Part shown: positions 46,336 to 57,700 of the stretch, piece after piece
How positions within the stretch are numbered: the stretch's first letter is position 1
Layout of the letters: each line of letters starts with the position of its first letter
NCBI RefSeq assembly: GCF_949628265.1
Contig: NC_088787.1
Span: forward strand, 27,580,501-27,644,500
Origin: Cloeon dipterum
Taxonomy: Eukaryota; Arthropoda; Insecta; Ephemeroptera; Baetidae
Length of the DNA: 64,000 nucleotides
Direction of reading: 5' to 3'
Translations under genes and position numbers: made by a program
The notes under the pieces: generated by a model
Databases searched by the model: none
Told to the model about the DNA's origin: nothing
Seen by the model: the letters and a program-made list of their open reading frames with translations, nothing else

Positions 46336-47807
46336 TTTCCTCTATCACACACATACACAAACGCAGACATGTAGCCCATTATGTTTAACGCCGTCACACT
46401 TCTCAAAACGGGCTTTTCAGCCGTGAGGTAATTTATGTTAATGGTGCTTTAAAGTGTCGTCGGCGCGAGAGAGAATGTAGCACTAAACATGATCTTTTAC
46501 ATCACAAAAAGTGCTGCTTGCTCAATTTCGACAAGATTGCTCTATTTCAACTCCGGCGCGGCGTGTGACGAATGCGGCAAATAAATATATTCCAACGACG
46601 ACGTGCAAGTACGCTATATATACATTCTAAAGGCTGTTTACATGCACTTTTATTACAAACACGGGAAAAAACGTGCATGCTTGTTAGCACGCCGCGTGAG
46701 CAATGCATGCACCAAATTTGCACTTTCTGCTCTGAGGTCTCTTAGCGCGGCACAGCGCTCTAAATCCGGGGCAAATAATGCCATCACATTATTCCAAGGA
46801 AATAAGCAATGGGAATTAGACCTTTGGTAACGGAATAAATATTTTTCCGTAAAACAGAGCTGATGTGAAAAGGATACTTTGCTCACGCGGTGTTCATTTT
46901 ACATGATTACACCTTAAATTATTTCATCTTATCATTTGGGATTATTCCCGAGCTTTCATTGGAGAGGTATTTTTATTTTTTGACAAACCACTGCTTTGAA
47001 ACTCGCGAAAGTAGAAACATTATAATTTTTTAAGAGAAATAAGTACACATAAACAATAACCAACGAGCGATCCGACAGGCCGCCCCGCCCGCGGCTCGCT
47101 GGAAGACACCGACTTGCTGCGCCCAAGGGACGTTTGGTCTTTTGGGCGCTTGACCGTCGTGACAATCGCGCCGCACGCGTTTGTACTTAGCTGCTATGCC
47201 ATTTTGCGTGAGTCATGTTGAAAAAATAAATTTGCCAATGCCAAACATAGAAACAAGACGATTTTCTCAAGCGATGTACGTTAATTGTAATAGAATGGAT
47301 AAATAAGGAAACCCCCAAGAATGCAATCTGTTTCAATGTGCTGCAAATTGAATCAATATCAAGAGTTGTGAAGCCGAGGAATAATGCCCGAGGAAATCGG
47401 GGAATGGAAGGCAGCCGGTCGGCTGGCCGAGATTGTGATAATAACAAATTAAATTAATTAATAAACATCACGAGCGAGGCCCGAAAGACAAAGTAACGAA
47501 ATAATGACAAGAGGCTGCACAGCTAGCAACAATGAAAAATTGTACACGCACGCATCAGGCAATAATAAACCGCCTCGTCATAATAACGAAATAAAGCAGA
47601 GCTCTCGCGCGTTTTATTAACAGCGCGGCTAAGGTGGCCGCGGGCGGCTCGCTGGAACAAATAATATAATAAAATGCACTGAGACGGTCCGCGAGTACAG
47701 GAGCTGCCCTTGGTAATGACCGAGGGCCGTGAGTGCTGCCGTAATACAATATTTCGACGGCCTGCTGCGGCGTTGTAATTAATTACTCGATTTGGGCGAT
47801 ATTAGGC
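46336..47807. other. Gene-free interval with CpG-richer islands
   Basis: Islands at about 46,430-46,780, 47,040-47,170 and 47,560-47,760 with TAATTA-type homeodomain-like motifs at their edges. Open frames overlap on both strands and show no family. Confidence 0.4.
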
Positions 47808-47999
47808 ATGCAATCGAGCGGCTACTGCGCTTTTCCGCCGCGCGTTTTTGTTCTCGCGGCGGTAGCCTGGTCATCAGCGGCCGAGACTTCATATCATTAT
47901 GATGATCTGCCATCAGACGCCCGGAATGGGCGCGCCGAAACAAAGAGATGGAATTCCGCTAATCGCATTCCTCCGAATCATCATTTTCCATTTAGATGA
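47808..47999 (+). CDS. Candidate small secreted peptide ORF (63 residues), unknown
   Basis: An intact ATG-to-TGA ORF. Residues 1-12 are polar with one Arg, residues 13-24 (VFVLAAVAWSSA) form a hydrophobic core, and SSA-A-E fits a signal-peptidase site. The remainder is hydrophilic (ETSYHYDDLPSDARNGRAET), has one dibasic KR site, and ends WNSANRIPPNHHFPFR with no Gly for amidation. It could be a peptide precursor, the first exon of a secreted protein, or a chance ORF in a GC-rich island. Confidence 0.3.
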   Translation: MQSSGYCAFPPRVFVLAAVAWSSAAETSYHYDDLPSDARNGRAETKRWNSANRIPPNHHFPFR

Positions 48000-48207
48000 A
48001 GGGGCTGATCCTAATTAACAAGATCATATGACGCGCCCGGAGATGTTTTTTTCCCATAAATACAGGTTCAAATTTCCTGTCGCTAATACAGATCAAAGCG
48101 CGGCCGAAGCAACCGTCCACTCGATACAATAGCGGAATAGCTTTCAAGACCGAATGATGTTTTTTTTTATTAGGGGCCATATTTATGCTTTTGGTTAGTC
48201 TCACCTA

Positions 48208-48534
48208 TAAAGACCGTCTTCGACGAAGTTTCTGGGCACACCAATCGATTATTAAGGGTCTAATTAGGTAAAGTGGATATTTCTCCGACCAAAAAGTGGA
48301 GCGACGTGCGTATATAGCACAAGTTGAACTTTTTTACCGCCAAAACAATATGAACCTATATGTGAGAACTGCGCAAACGTCAGAGCTGGTTTGAGCACTT
48401 GCAGAGAGACCGCCTGTACGAATGACTTCTTTGTCAGATCCAGCCAGTTCTGACGCATAAAATATCCACTTTACCTAATACGATCCTCAAGAAACGATTG
48501 CTGTGTTCAGAAACTTCGTCAAATACGGTCTTTA
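48208..48534. mobile_element. Foldback/MITE-like element with long imperfect TIRs
   Basis: The outer arms TAAAGACCGT...CGACGAAGTTTCTG (48208-48235) and CAGAAACTTCGTC...ACGGTCTTTA (48508-48534) are inverted. Inner arms follow: TAATTAGGTAAAGTGGATATTT at about 48260-48292, and AAATATCCACTTTACCTAAT at 48459-48480. Total arm length is about 85-90 bases around a centre of about 160 bases. There is no ORF. Palindromic TAAAGACC ends and a flanking TA fit a non-autonomous DNA transposon. Confidence 0.7.
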
Positions 48535-51436
48535 AGGCACAAAAAATTCATTTTCTCATAGGTCAAATAACTATAGGGCAAAGTGAATAGACTATAATTT
48601 ATAACACCTAAAATGTGATCATGATTTTTACCAGGCCGATACGATTAGCCGAAATCATAAAGCCCAAAATGGGACAGCAGAGATGCTCCTGTCAGAAAAA
48701 ATTGAATGCATCTTCCTCCACGTGAAGTGAGCTGTTTATTTTTCTGTATTTTTACAGATGTGTCTTTATCTGTATAATAGGAATACGGTCAAATAAACAA
48801 ACCACTACCAAGGGAGCTGCATTTAATATCTTCTGAACATTATGACAATCCTTGAGTCATGCTTATGCCATCATCATTGGCGTGTTCCAGAGAAGATGAG
48901 TTCTTTTTCGGCAGGAAAATAAATAACAATACTTCATCCTTGTTGCATGATTTCGGAGTTTCTTTTCAGGCTGAAAAGGGATAATTGTTGCTGCGGAATA
49001 AAGAGGTCGCCGGTCGCCTACGTTTTTGACAGCTTTTCTCCCCTGAAAATAGAGCTGGTCGAGTTAATTGAAAAATCTCTGAAATCAACGAGGATGAAGT
49101 TTTGTAACTCATTTTCCGGCCAAAAATGCAACCTACCTTAAGTGATTTTTTATCAAGATTAAATGCTCCTCTTTGCAGAGTATTTAAAGAAGATTTCAAA
49201 GAAATTTCCGAAATATAGTCTTATCTAATTTTGTTGGAATATTTTTATGCAGTTAAAGGGAAGGAGGGGAAGATAACAATGGGAAATAATTTGTGTAGCA
49301 ATGGAATCAGCATTATTTCGGAAGATATTTTACGCTTTTATTTTAAAATGAGGGAACCAACCAGGCGTGCTGGAGCCGTTTTTGACCATCTATTCATCTC
49401 AGTTTTTTGGAAATCCACATTTCACTTCTGGGAAATCACTGCTTGGCGCCACTCCAACCGCACCACAGAACGATCGCGAGTTAAATGTATATTATTATAC
49501 TTTTAGACGGACTCGCGGAGATCCTGCACGGTACGTCGCGTCTCATTTTTCACCATGTGCGTCGCGCTTTAATTAATTAATCGACCGTCTTAATTTGTCA
49601 TTTCCGAGAATCGAGTCTGCTTCGCGAGTGTGCATTGCCACACACTGTTTCAGTCGACTTTTTGCCCCTCGGGCCAATGATGATGCTGTCATCTTGACAT
49701 CAAATAGTATATAGATGTCAAAACGGGTTCACAAAGAAATAACCGCAGAAATTTTCGAAAGAAAAAACATTTCATTTTAATTTAACCGTTGAGTTTCGTA
49801 TAATTAGAGTTTCACATTGATAATACTTCGATATTGAGCCATTTAATGGCTTTGAGAAGCCTGTGCGGAACATTGTTTTGAAGCTCACACACATAATGAT
49901 CTTCAAAAGTAACCGGCCTTTTTCCTCTCTCAAACCTGGAGTCCAAGTCGGCCGTGGCAAAAAGGGCAAAAAGCATGAAAACTGGTGGACAAATTTCCTG
50001 CAGCAACAGGGTCGAACAAAAAAGTAAGATCGTTCAGAGTAATTAGCGTAAAAATAATTAAAAAACACCTGTGTCGGAATCGATTAGTTCGTGTCCGCGA
50101 TCCTTTGGCCGCGTCTCAGTCACAGGAGCGCGGTCCAGCGGCCATCAGGAATGAATGAAATTTGGTTCACACTACAGCAATGCTCTCGAGTGGAATCAAA
50201 GACAGACCGCGCGCATTTTTCATGCTTTACTTTGCCCGATCATCCGACTCGTTCTCACGCATATAAAATTCGGTACTTCTCTGCTCAGAACGATATGCCT
50301 TTGCCGCTCTGCTTAATTGCGGCAATTAATCACTGCAGCGCGATTCCGCGTGGAAAAATTAAACTGAGTTTTCACGCGCTGATTGTGTCTGTTCAGTCTG
50401 TTGGCTTTAGTAATTAATTTGCACTGCGTAAAAACAGTTAAGTGATTCGCCAATCGGCACTGCACGAGACTGAATTTTTTTAAGAATATGGAGTGTGATG
50501 GCCACAAAATCGGCCCTCTGGAAAATCCGCAAGGTCGGCCGACAGCCGCAGCATGGCTGCCTCTTTCTCAATGAATTTCCGAGGCCAATTTCGAAAACAC
50601 AATGGAGAGGATGTGTCGGGGCCAAAAAACGGCTGCTGTTCCACTCTTTTTGTTCCCATTTATAAGGGAGTTAATAACAAATACCTCTGACTTTCATTGA
50701 TCGTCTCTCTCGTGTGCTGCAGGATAAAAAAGGAGCATCTCGCGGCGGCCCCGGGGCCCAGCGAGTGCTGCAGAATTGAATGGGTTTTCAAGAGAGCCTC
50801 TTCCACACAGAGGGAAAATTATTAACTCACTCGCGTGATGATGCTGCTGCTGAGAAGGGATAAAAAGAAATATACACTCATTCATGGCTCTCTCTCACTC
50901 TGCTGTGTGTCTGCTGTTGGAGATGGAATTCTTGTACACCCTGCTGATGCTGTCCAAATAAAATGCTTTCAGGACGAGAGATAAATTAACGCGCTTCTCC
51001 GCTTATTCACCGCCGCCACCACCAGATGAAAACGAGGCGCACATTTTTGATGGGTTACCGAGGCGAGAAATATGTTTTCATTCCACTTGAGTTAGTGCCG
51101 CGCTGAGGAAATTGTTTCATCAACGCCCACTACTTTGTACCTGTATGCAGGCTGACTGCTAGTTTCTTTTGTTATATTGATACACCGCCGCAGCAACAAT
51201 GATGAATAGAGCGGAAATGGTGGGCTTGATTCTGGTAATCAAAAGCGCATATCAGATTGTTTCTGGAAAATATATAGTATGATACGTGGTCTCAAAAATG
51301 GCCCTTTGTGGCAATCATTTATATGTATGAATGGAAATAGTGGAAAATTTTAGATTGATTTTCCTCTTTATGAAAAGATCGCGTTGTTAACTCGTGCTCA
51401 ATACTTTTCAACTCTTGTTTGAATACGTCCTATATA
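48535..51436. other. Gene-free interval with CpG-richer islands
   Basis: Islands at about 49,370-49,700, 50,080-50,640 and 50,690-51,120. The longest frame (50091-50417) lacks an ATG start. No gene is supported. Confidence 0.4.
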
Positions 51437-51545
51437 GTGCCGGTAAAATTGCGCATCGCTCAACAAACACTCGAATTTTAATTGCTGAAATGAACAAGGA
51501 AATGTGAGTTTGGTTGTTGAGCTATATGCGCAACTTTACCGTCAC
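51437..51545. ncRNA. Candidate pre-miRNA-like hairpin
   Basis: Arms of 36 and 40 bases (51437-51472 and 51506-51545) are inverted, with matching blocks CGGTAAA, TTGCGCAT, CTCAACAA and ACTC, small internal bulges, and a loop of about 33 bases. Length (109 bases) and bulge pattern suit an insect pre-miRNA, but a short foldback element is equally possible. The arms match no miRNA that I know. Confidence 0.35.
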
Positions 51546-52753
51546 CTGGATGAATAGTTATTAAAGTGCTTTTTGTTTTATTTTTAGACTATATATACTA
51601 TAAACAATATTAAAAAGCTGTAAAGGACAAATAATTTATTTTCTTGTGACCTACAACAAACTGCTCGCAATTCTTAGTAAATTTTCTCCTTCCTGAATTT
51701 TAAATAATTTTATATTAATAAATTGAAGCTGGAATTTCAATTTTATCACCAAGGAAATCATAAGTAATGGATTCATGACCGCAACAGTATGATTTCTAAG
51801 GTGTTAAAACAAATGTTGTATTATGCAGATTTTACGGCCAGTTGAAGAAGAATGATCAGTGATTAAGAACAGAATCTTTATGCTTAAATCAATTAAAACT
51901 TGCCGTATAAAATCATTCAACTCAATTTAAAATTATCTTCATTGGTTGAAAACTTTTATTCTCTTCCAGCTGTATTAGCCTGCAGGAACGATTTCAGATA
52001 GATCATGATGATGTTGTGCATGTTTATCTTCTGTGCAGATGCCTTGTGAGTAACCTGCAAGGTAAAAAATGAGACTTAATTAACACTTTGTCAAGTTTCA
52101 CCACCCTATTGACGCTTTTAATAATAATTAAAAGACTCCTTATTCCTCGTCATTCTAACAGCGCTGCTTAAAGTAATTGAAAAGCTGTTTGGAGAGAGAC
52201 AGGTGAAAAGTAACAAAAAAGCCGGACCGATTAAAAGCTTCTGCATGCATATCAAATCGGACTAATGACGGAAATAGCAATTTATCGATGATGACGTCGG
52301 GGCAAAAAATGAGGCGGTAGCAGCGGCTTCATTCATTTCTTCCATTATTTGATGATGCTCGTCGCGTTATAAAGCGCATTTTGCTTGCTGCTGGCACGAC
52401 GAACGCGACGCCGACCGACCCAGGGACAGACACCGGACCGACGCGCGGGAGATAATATAAATTTTTACACCAGGCTGCCGAACAATGAGTGCCACAATGG
52501 GAGGCATCGCTTCAGAACTTTTCAACACCGGGAGCTGTTTTGTTACAACAGCAGAGAAAAACGCGATGTAAAAAAAGATCACATGTAACACGTGTGTTGA
52601 TGAGAAATCATCTTCTTCAGCACTTCTTCCTCCCCACTACGACGCACATGGCTCAGAAAACAAGCCCGCGCGCGTTGATGGACGCCTCCGCGCTCTTATG
52701 AAAGGCCCACGCTCACCACGCAGGTGGGAAACGAGTTTTTATCGCGCGGGGTG
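51546..52753. other. Gene-free interval
   Basis: AT-rich to 52,130, then a CpG-richer island (52,330-52,740). That island contains TTATAAAG at about 52,366 upstream of GC-rich sequence, which could be a core promoter, but the adjoining ORF (52385-52588) has no ATG start and no family features. Confidence 0.35.
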
Positions 52754-52820
52754 CACGGGGTGTAATTAAAGTCACTCGAGCGATGCAAACACCTCTCTTT
52801 GTGTGCAAACTCGTAAAGAC
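52754..52820 (+). repeat. Direct repeat, first copy
   Basis: CACGGGGTGTAATTAAAGTCACTCGAGCG...GTGTGCAAACTCGTAAAGAC recurs with few changes at 53484-53547. Confidence 0.8.
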
Positions 52821-53483
52821 CAAATTGCTCTTAAATTTGACAGCATCTATTTTGGGTGCTATGCTCATTTTTCGATATCTCAAGCCACTAGAGGTTTTGC
52901 ATCTATGAATGAGTTAAAAATTCGATTCATTTTATAATTTCACTAAACCCAAAACTCAACGGCCATTACCTTCCAGCCCGAAATAAAATTGCTATAAAAA
53001 ATTTGTATAGCGCTGGATTTTTTTGAATTTAATTTGAATAAGCACTCTGTTCTAATTTTTAATATCGTATGGGGAGACAATTTAGAGTGATTTTGTATAA
53101 TTTAAAATATTTTTAAGCCCCGAAGAAGCTTGCCTAGTTGTTTGTTCATACGATGTGCAATTTTTGCAATTCTGATGGTAAGAACCCGTGATTTAAATTT
53201 AAAGCTGACATTTGCCAAACACAGAGAGAAATCAGAAAATTCCTGTTTTTTCGAGTTTTGAAGCATAATATGAATAAATTTCTCGAAAACAAGAAGTAGC
53301 ACCACTTTGAAATATTCATACAAGTTCACACAATACATGTCACGAGACAACACATTTTAAAATTCCAAAATCCTAAATTCATTTCAAAAATTTCAATTAC
53401 TTTGACCTAATCAGACATCCAATTTTGTCAAATCAACGATTTTTATTTTTCACCAAAAGTTTTTTCCTTTTTACAACAAATTT

Positions 53484-53547
53484 CACGGGGTGTAATTAAA
53501 GTCACTGGAGCGCTGCAAAACATCATTGTGTGCAAATTCTCAAAGAA
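53484..53547 (+). repeat. Direct repeat, second copy
   Basis: CACGGGGTGTAATTAAAGTCACTGGAGCG...GTGTGCAAATTCTCAAAGA. The first 29 bases differ from the copy at 52754 at one position. It lies 730 bases downstream in AT-rich DNA, so the GC-rich start stands out. Confidence 0.8.
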
Positions 53548-54609
53548 CTCTGGTTTCCTTTCAAGAAATTCTGCAATTTGGCAAACCCAATAAGGAGAGC
53601 CCAGTGGATGTCATTCTTCATATAATGTATATGACCAGTAAACAAATAACTGTTGTGCCTCGTCTAAAGAAATTTAAACTTTTTTATGAGCAACATAATA
53701 AATAGCCAGGTTTTGTTAAATGAAAAATTAACATATAGATATAGAAATCGTTTAAATAATAGTTATTCTGGTTATATTCTTTTAAAGGAACTAATTTTGC
53801 TATGGTATTGCTATACGCAGTTTTCCTTCATCATGAATCATGATAGTTTGGAAATGTCTTTTAATTTCGTTAATTTATTTAAAATAAAATATTTTCCACA
53901 ACAATATTTTTTAAATTAAAAATTGCAATGATGAATTGCGCCGGAAATGTCACTGTTGAAGTTATCGCACTGAAGCTCAAACCCAGACAACAATAAGATA
54001 ACAGCGCCAAATGATGAATGGATTTTCAAAGCAGACCCGGTCGCTTTTATGGTAAATTTCCAACACTATCGTTGGTTACATGATGGAATATTTTAATGAA
54101 CAAATTTAAATGTCACATAGAAGAGCATTTTAAATTACTGCGACAAATTATAATTGTTTGAAAACTCCAATTACATTTCGTTGATTTGAAAATATTTCAA
54201 AATATAAGACATGTTTAACTGAATCATTTTGTATAGAATGTTATTGCATACAGCATATACATATTATGTATGCTTGACAATAGAGGAAATATGTTGATTG
54301 AAAATTAATCCTGCGAATTCCAGAGCGATAATAATTATCTACTCGAGTGGCAGGGATCAGGTGCGTCGCAGAACAAAGGTCCGAATTCCTGAGGTGTGTT
54401 TCGCCCCCACGCACAAAAGCCGAAAACAACACACATATGATGCGGTACGTCTGTTGGGGCCGCGAGCTAATCAATCCAGGAGCTAATTTATAATTTTGCC
54501 GGTGCTTAATAGTGGCAGGGCGGCAGCTCACACTTTCGGAAATTAAGGCAGGCGAGCGGGCGGGTGGTTTTCAGATAATGAGAGCGCTTCAAAGAGGCCG
54601 CCGCGAACA
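53548..54609. other. AT-rich gene-free interval
   Basis: No supported feature; a GC-richer patch at 54,340-54,560 precedes the (GA)n run. Confidence 0.45.
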
Positions 54610-54644
54610 GAGAAAGAGAGAGAGAGGTTTGATCGAGAGCGAGA

Positions 54645-54702
<58 letters not shown>

Positions 54703-54703
54703 T
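54610..54703 (+). repeat. (GA)n microsatellite, interrupted
   Basis: GA units with a few GATA and CGAGA interruptions. The antisense ORF made of Leu and Ser repeats (54543-54752) is an artefact of it. Confidence 0.95.
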
Positions 54704-57700
54704 GGAATGGATGCAGCGCAGCAGCCAAGGCTGCTCGATTTTTTTCTCGCATCTCTCTAACTCAGCGGGTAACTCTGGTGTGCTGACGAGCAGGAAAAAA
54801 CGTGCGGCTACCTGTTCTGCTGCTTGGCAGCGTGCTGATCAATGACTGCAGTGTAGAAAACATTCCCGCCCCAGTGGTGGGCCATTATATTATTATTTTA
54901 TATCTCATGCAGAATCCCTTAAATTTTTGTATCCTCCTTCTGCAGCTAACTTGCTGACACATCATTGCTTTTCATTGTCTGCTCTTAAATTGAGAAGCAC
55001 TCCACGGGGCCGTCTCCTTTTCGGGCCTTTGCTCAAAAAAGGTGATTTTCTCTACTTCACAATAACTATAAAAATAAATTTCGCTCATATTTTTTAAACT
55101 TTTCCAGATGGAAAATATAGAAAACAAAATATGCGATGAAATGTTTATCATGTTAGAAGTTAATGGACTTTAAAATTTTAAATTATAATAAAATACTACA
55201 AACCATTCAATATTCGTGGAATTGAACTTCATAGAAAACGTCAAAATTTGTAATATGATTAAACTGTATAATTTTATAGCCTAATAATTATGATAGTATT
55301 TCAAACTGCGTGTTGAAACTATGGTTAAGGCCAGTTTCGCAGAGAAGGTCTTGAAATGTACGGAGAGAACACTTTTGTGGGTATATAAACACAATCAACT
55401 TTGCTCACTGCTGCTGTGTTGCTGTTGCTTTTGATGTGAGAAAATAATAATGACGACGCGAGGAAAAGGCAGAAAAGAAAGAGTGCGCTTCTTCTCTCTG
55501 AGCCATCGAGTGTATTAAAAAGCGAGCGACCCTTCCATTTTAATGGACCGATTTAACAATTTTTCTCGCAACCCATTCTTCTTGGCTCCTCCGGCGGCGA
55601 TAAAAACGGAAGAGTTGGTTTTTATTTTGATCTTGCAACTCAGAAAAGACTCGAATTCAGATGAGTGTTATAATTAAATTTTATAAGATGCGCTTATAGT
55701 AAAAAAATTTAAATTAGCATAATTAACGCTTTTAAAAGTAAAAGCATAAGTTTTCTTAAGAAAATATAGAACCATAAGCGATAACGCGATGAGTTTTTTC
55801 ACAACAATAAAACAAAACCTTAAAATTTTGGCAAGGATTATGGCGTTATATGTTCGTCTGGAATATAATATCACATGTTCACGGTTTTAATTCCACTAAA
55901 ATCGGTTTCCACACGGATGGTGCAACAAAAGTCCTCCGGAGTTGGTTGCTTTGATTTTGTTGTACATTTTAGGTAAAATTATAAAAAGCTTATGGTGCCT
56001 CAAGGCCCGAAAAATCTTCCGTCACCCGCTAGCTTTTTTCCTCTTCAGTATCAATCTTTCTTCCTCGTGACTTTTAAAGCCATTCGTTTGGAGACTACAT
56101 TTATGAGAATGCCCTTTTCTTTTTTATTCAAACAATGAAGAAAATTGCACAAAAGCATAGTTTGTTTCTTAGAGGACGTTATCATTTGAGCAAATTTCAT
56201 AAATTTAATTTTTCGCCCAGACAAGAATGGAATGGGTCACGCGGAATTTCAGGCCTGTTATTCTCTTGCTGGAGCGCAGTTCCGAACCATTACCCAATAA
56301 GAATAAACTCGCCAAAGTATATAATGACTGCCAGAGAGGCGAACAAATTCACACCAAAATTGAGAAGTGTTATGAAAAGAGAGACCACCTTGATGAAAAC
56401 AGAATTTATGAGCACAAAAAACGACCATGCTCGAGAGGAAAAAGAAGGAGCGCGGGAATATTCACGTGCGACATAATATCACTTTTCTGTGCTGTATATA
56501 AAATGGGAGAGCCAAGTGATGAGAAGTGTAACCTTCGCTTTTTTCAATTAACTTTCTGGTAAATACTTGTAAAAATTCCGATTCGGAGCAATGGAGGGGA
56601 AAATTTCTTCATAGCTGCTCATGTCCTAAAACAATGACTTCAGCAAACAAGAGATGTTGCAATTTATTTTAATAAAATACCAGCTTATGCATCGGTGAGT
56701 TTTATTTTGAAAGTGCATTTTGCGGTTGTTTGGCTGACAGTTGTTTCAATTACAGGCGCAAAACGTTGAAGTGCGAATGACAAGTTGATTATCTCCAGGA
56801 ATGAACACAAAAATTGCTATCACAAAATGATCGTGCAAAGATGACCGCGTAACAAGACCAGAATGGCTCTGACTTCAAAATTTTACATGTCAGTCTATTG
56901 CCCGTAACTTCCATGATAATTAACGTGCAAACTTGTCAGCAAATCGAAAGAACTGATTCATCACTGATTCTATAATTTATGCAACCAAATTTACCCTTCC
57001 CTTCTCTGTGATTCGTGCTTATTTAACAGGAGTGGATTAGCCAAAATTAAATACAAAACATTTAAAAATAAAATAATGCCAGAATGATCACACGGGGCAG
57101 AACTTACAATTAACAAAATATTGCAAAAACAAATAATTAAAGGAATTTGCGACACGCTGATTCGCAAACACATAAACGATTCAAATTATTGTAAGAAACT
57201 GGACTAATTTTTTTATAATTATGTAAGAAGATAATTGTTCTGACCCAAAAAAAGTGGAAACCGGAAATGGATGACTTTTAATTGAGTTAAAATTCGCTTT
57301 TGCCTTAATAGTTTGCAACAGTTTTATGTTTGGTTATTTATAGTTTTGTAAAATATTTTTCTTTTTTTCTTTCCAAAATAGAAAATATTGTACAAACTAA
57401 TTTTCAAATACATATATTATATTTTAATGTATACAAAAATCTAGAAAATGTAGACTTACGGTGAAAATTTGTACCGTTTATGTTGAATTGAAACAATAAC
57501 TCAACCCTAATTGTATCTGTTATAATATTTCGAACCTAAAATTAAAACCATCATCATAATTTGATACAAATCAAGCAATTCAACAAGGAAGTCGCTTCAC
57601 AGTAGCAAATCCTTTTTGACGGAAGTCCTGGCCTTTAAAGTTCAAGCAGCACACGCGTTTCGGATGTTTTCAAAGCGTGTTGGTTGCGTGCGTAAAAAGT

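Noticed and set aside
50091..50417. 108-codon plus ORF
   Set aside because: Starts at a GTG, not an ATG, has no acceptor at its edge and no recognised motif.
54543..54752. Leu/Ser-repeat minus ORF
   Set aside because: A translation artefact of the (GA)n microsatellite.
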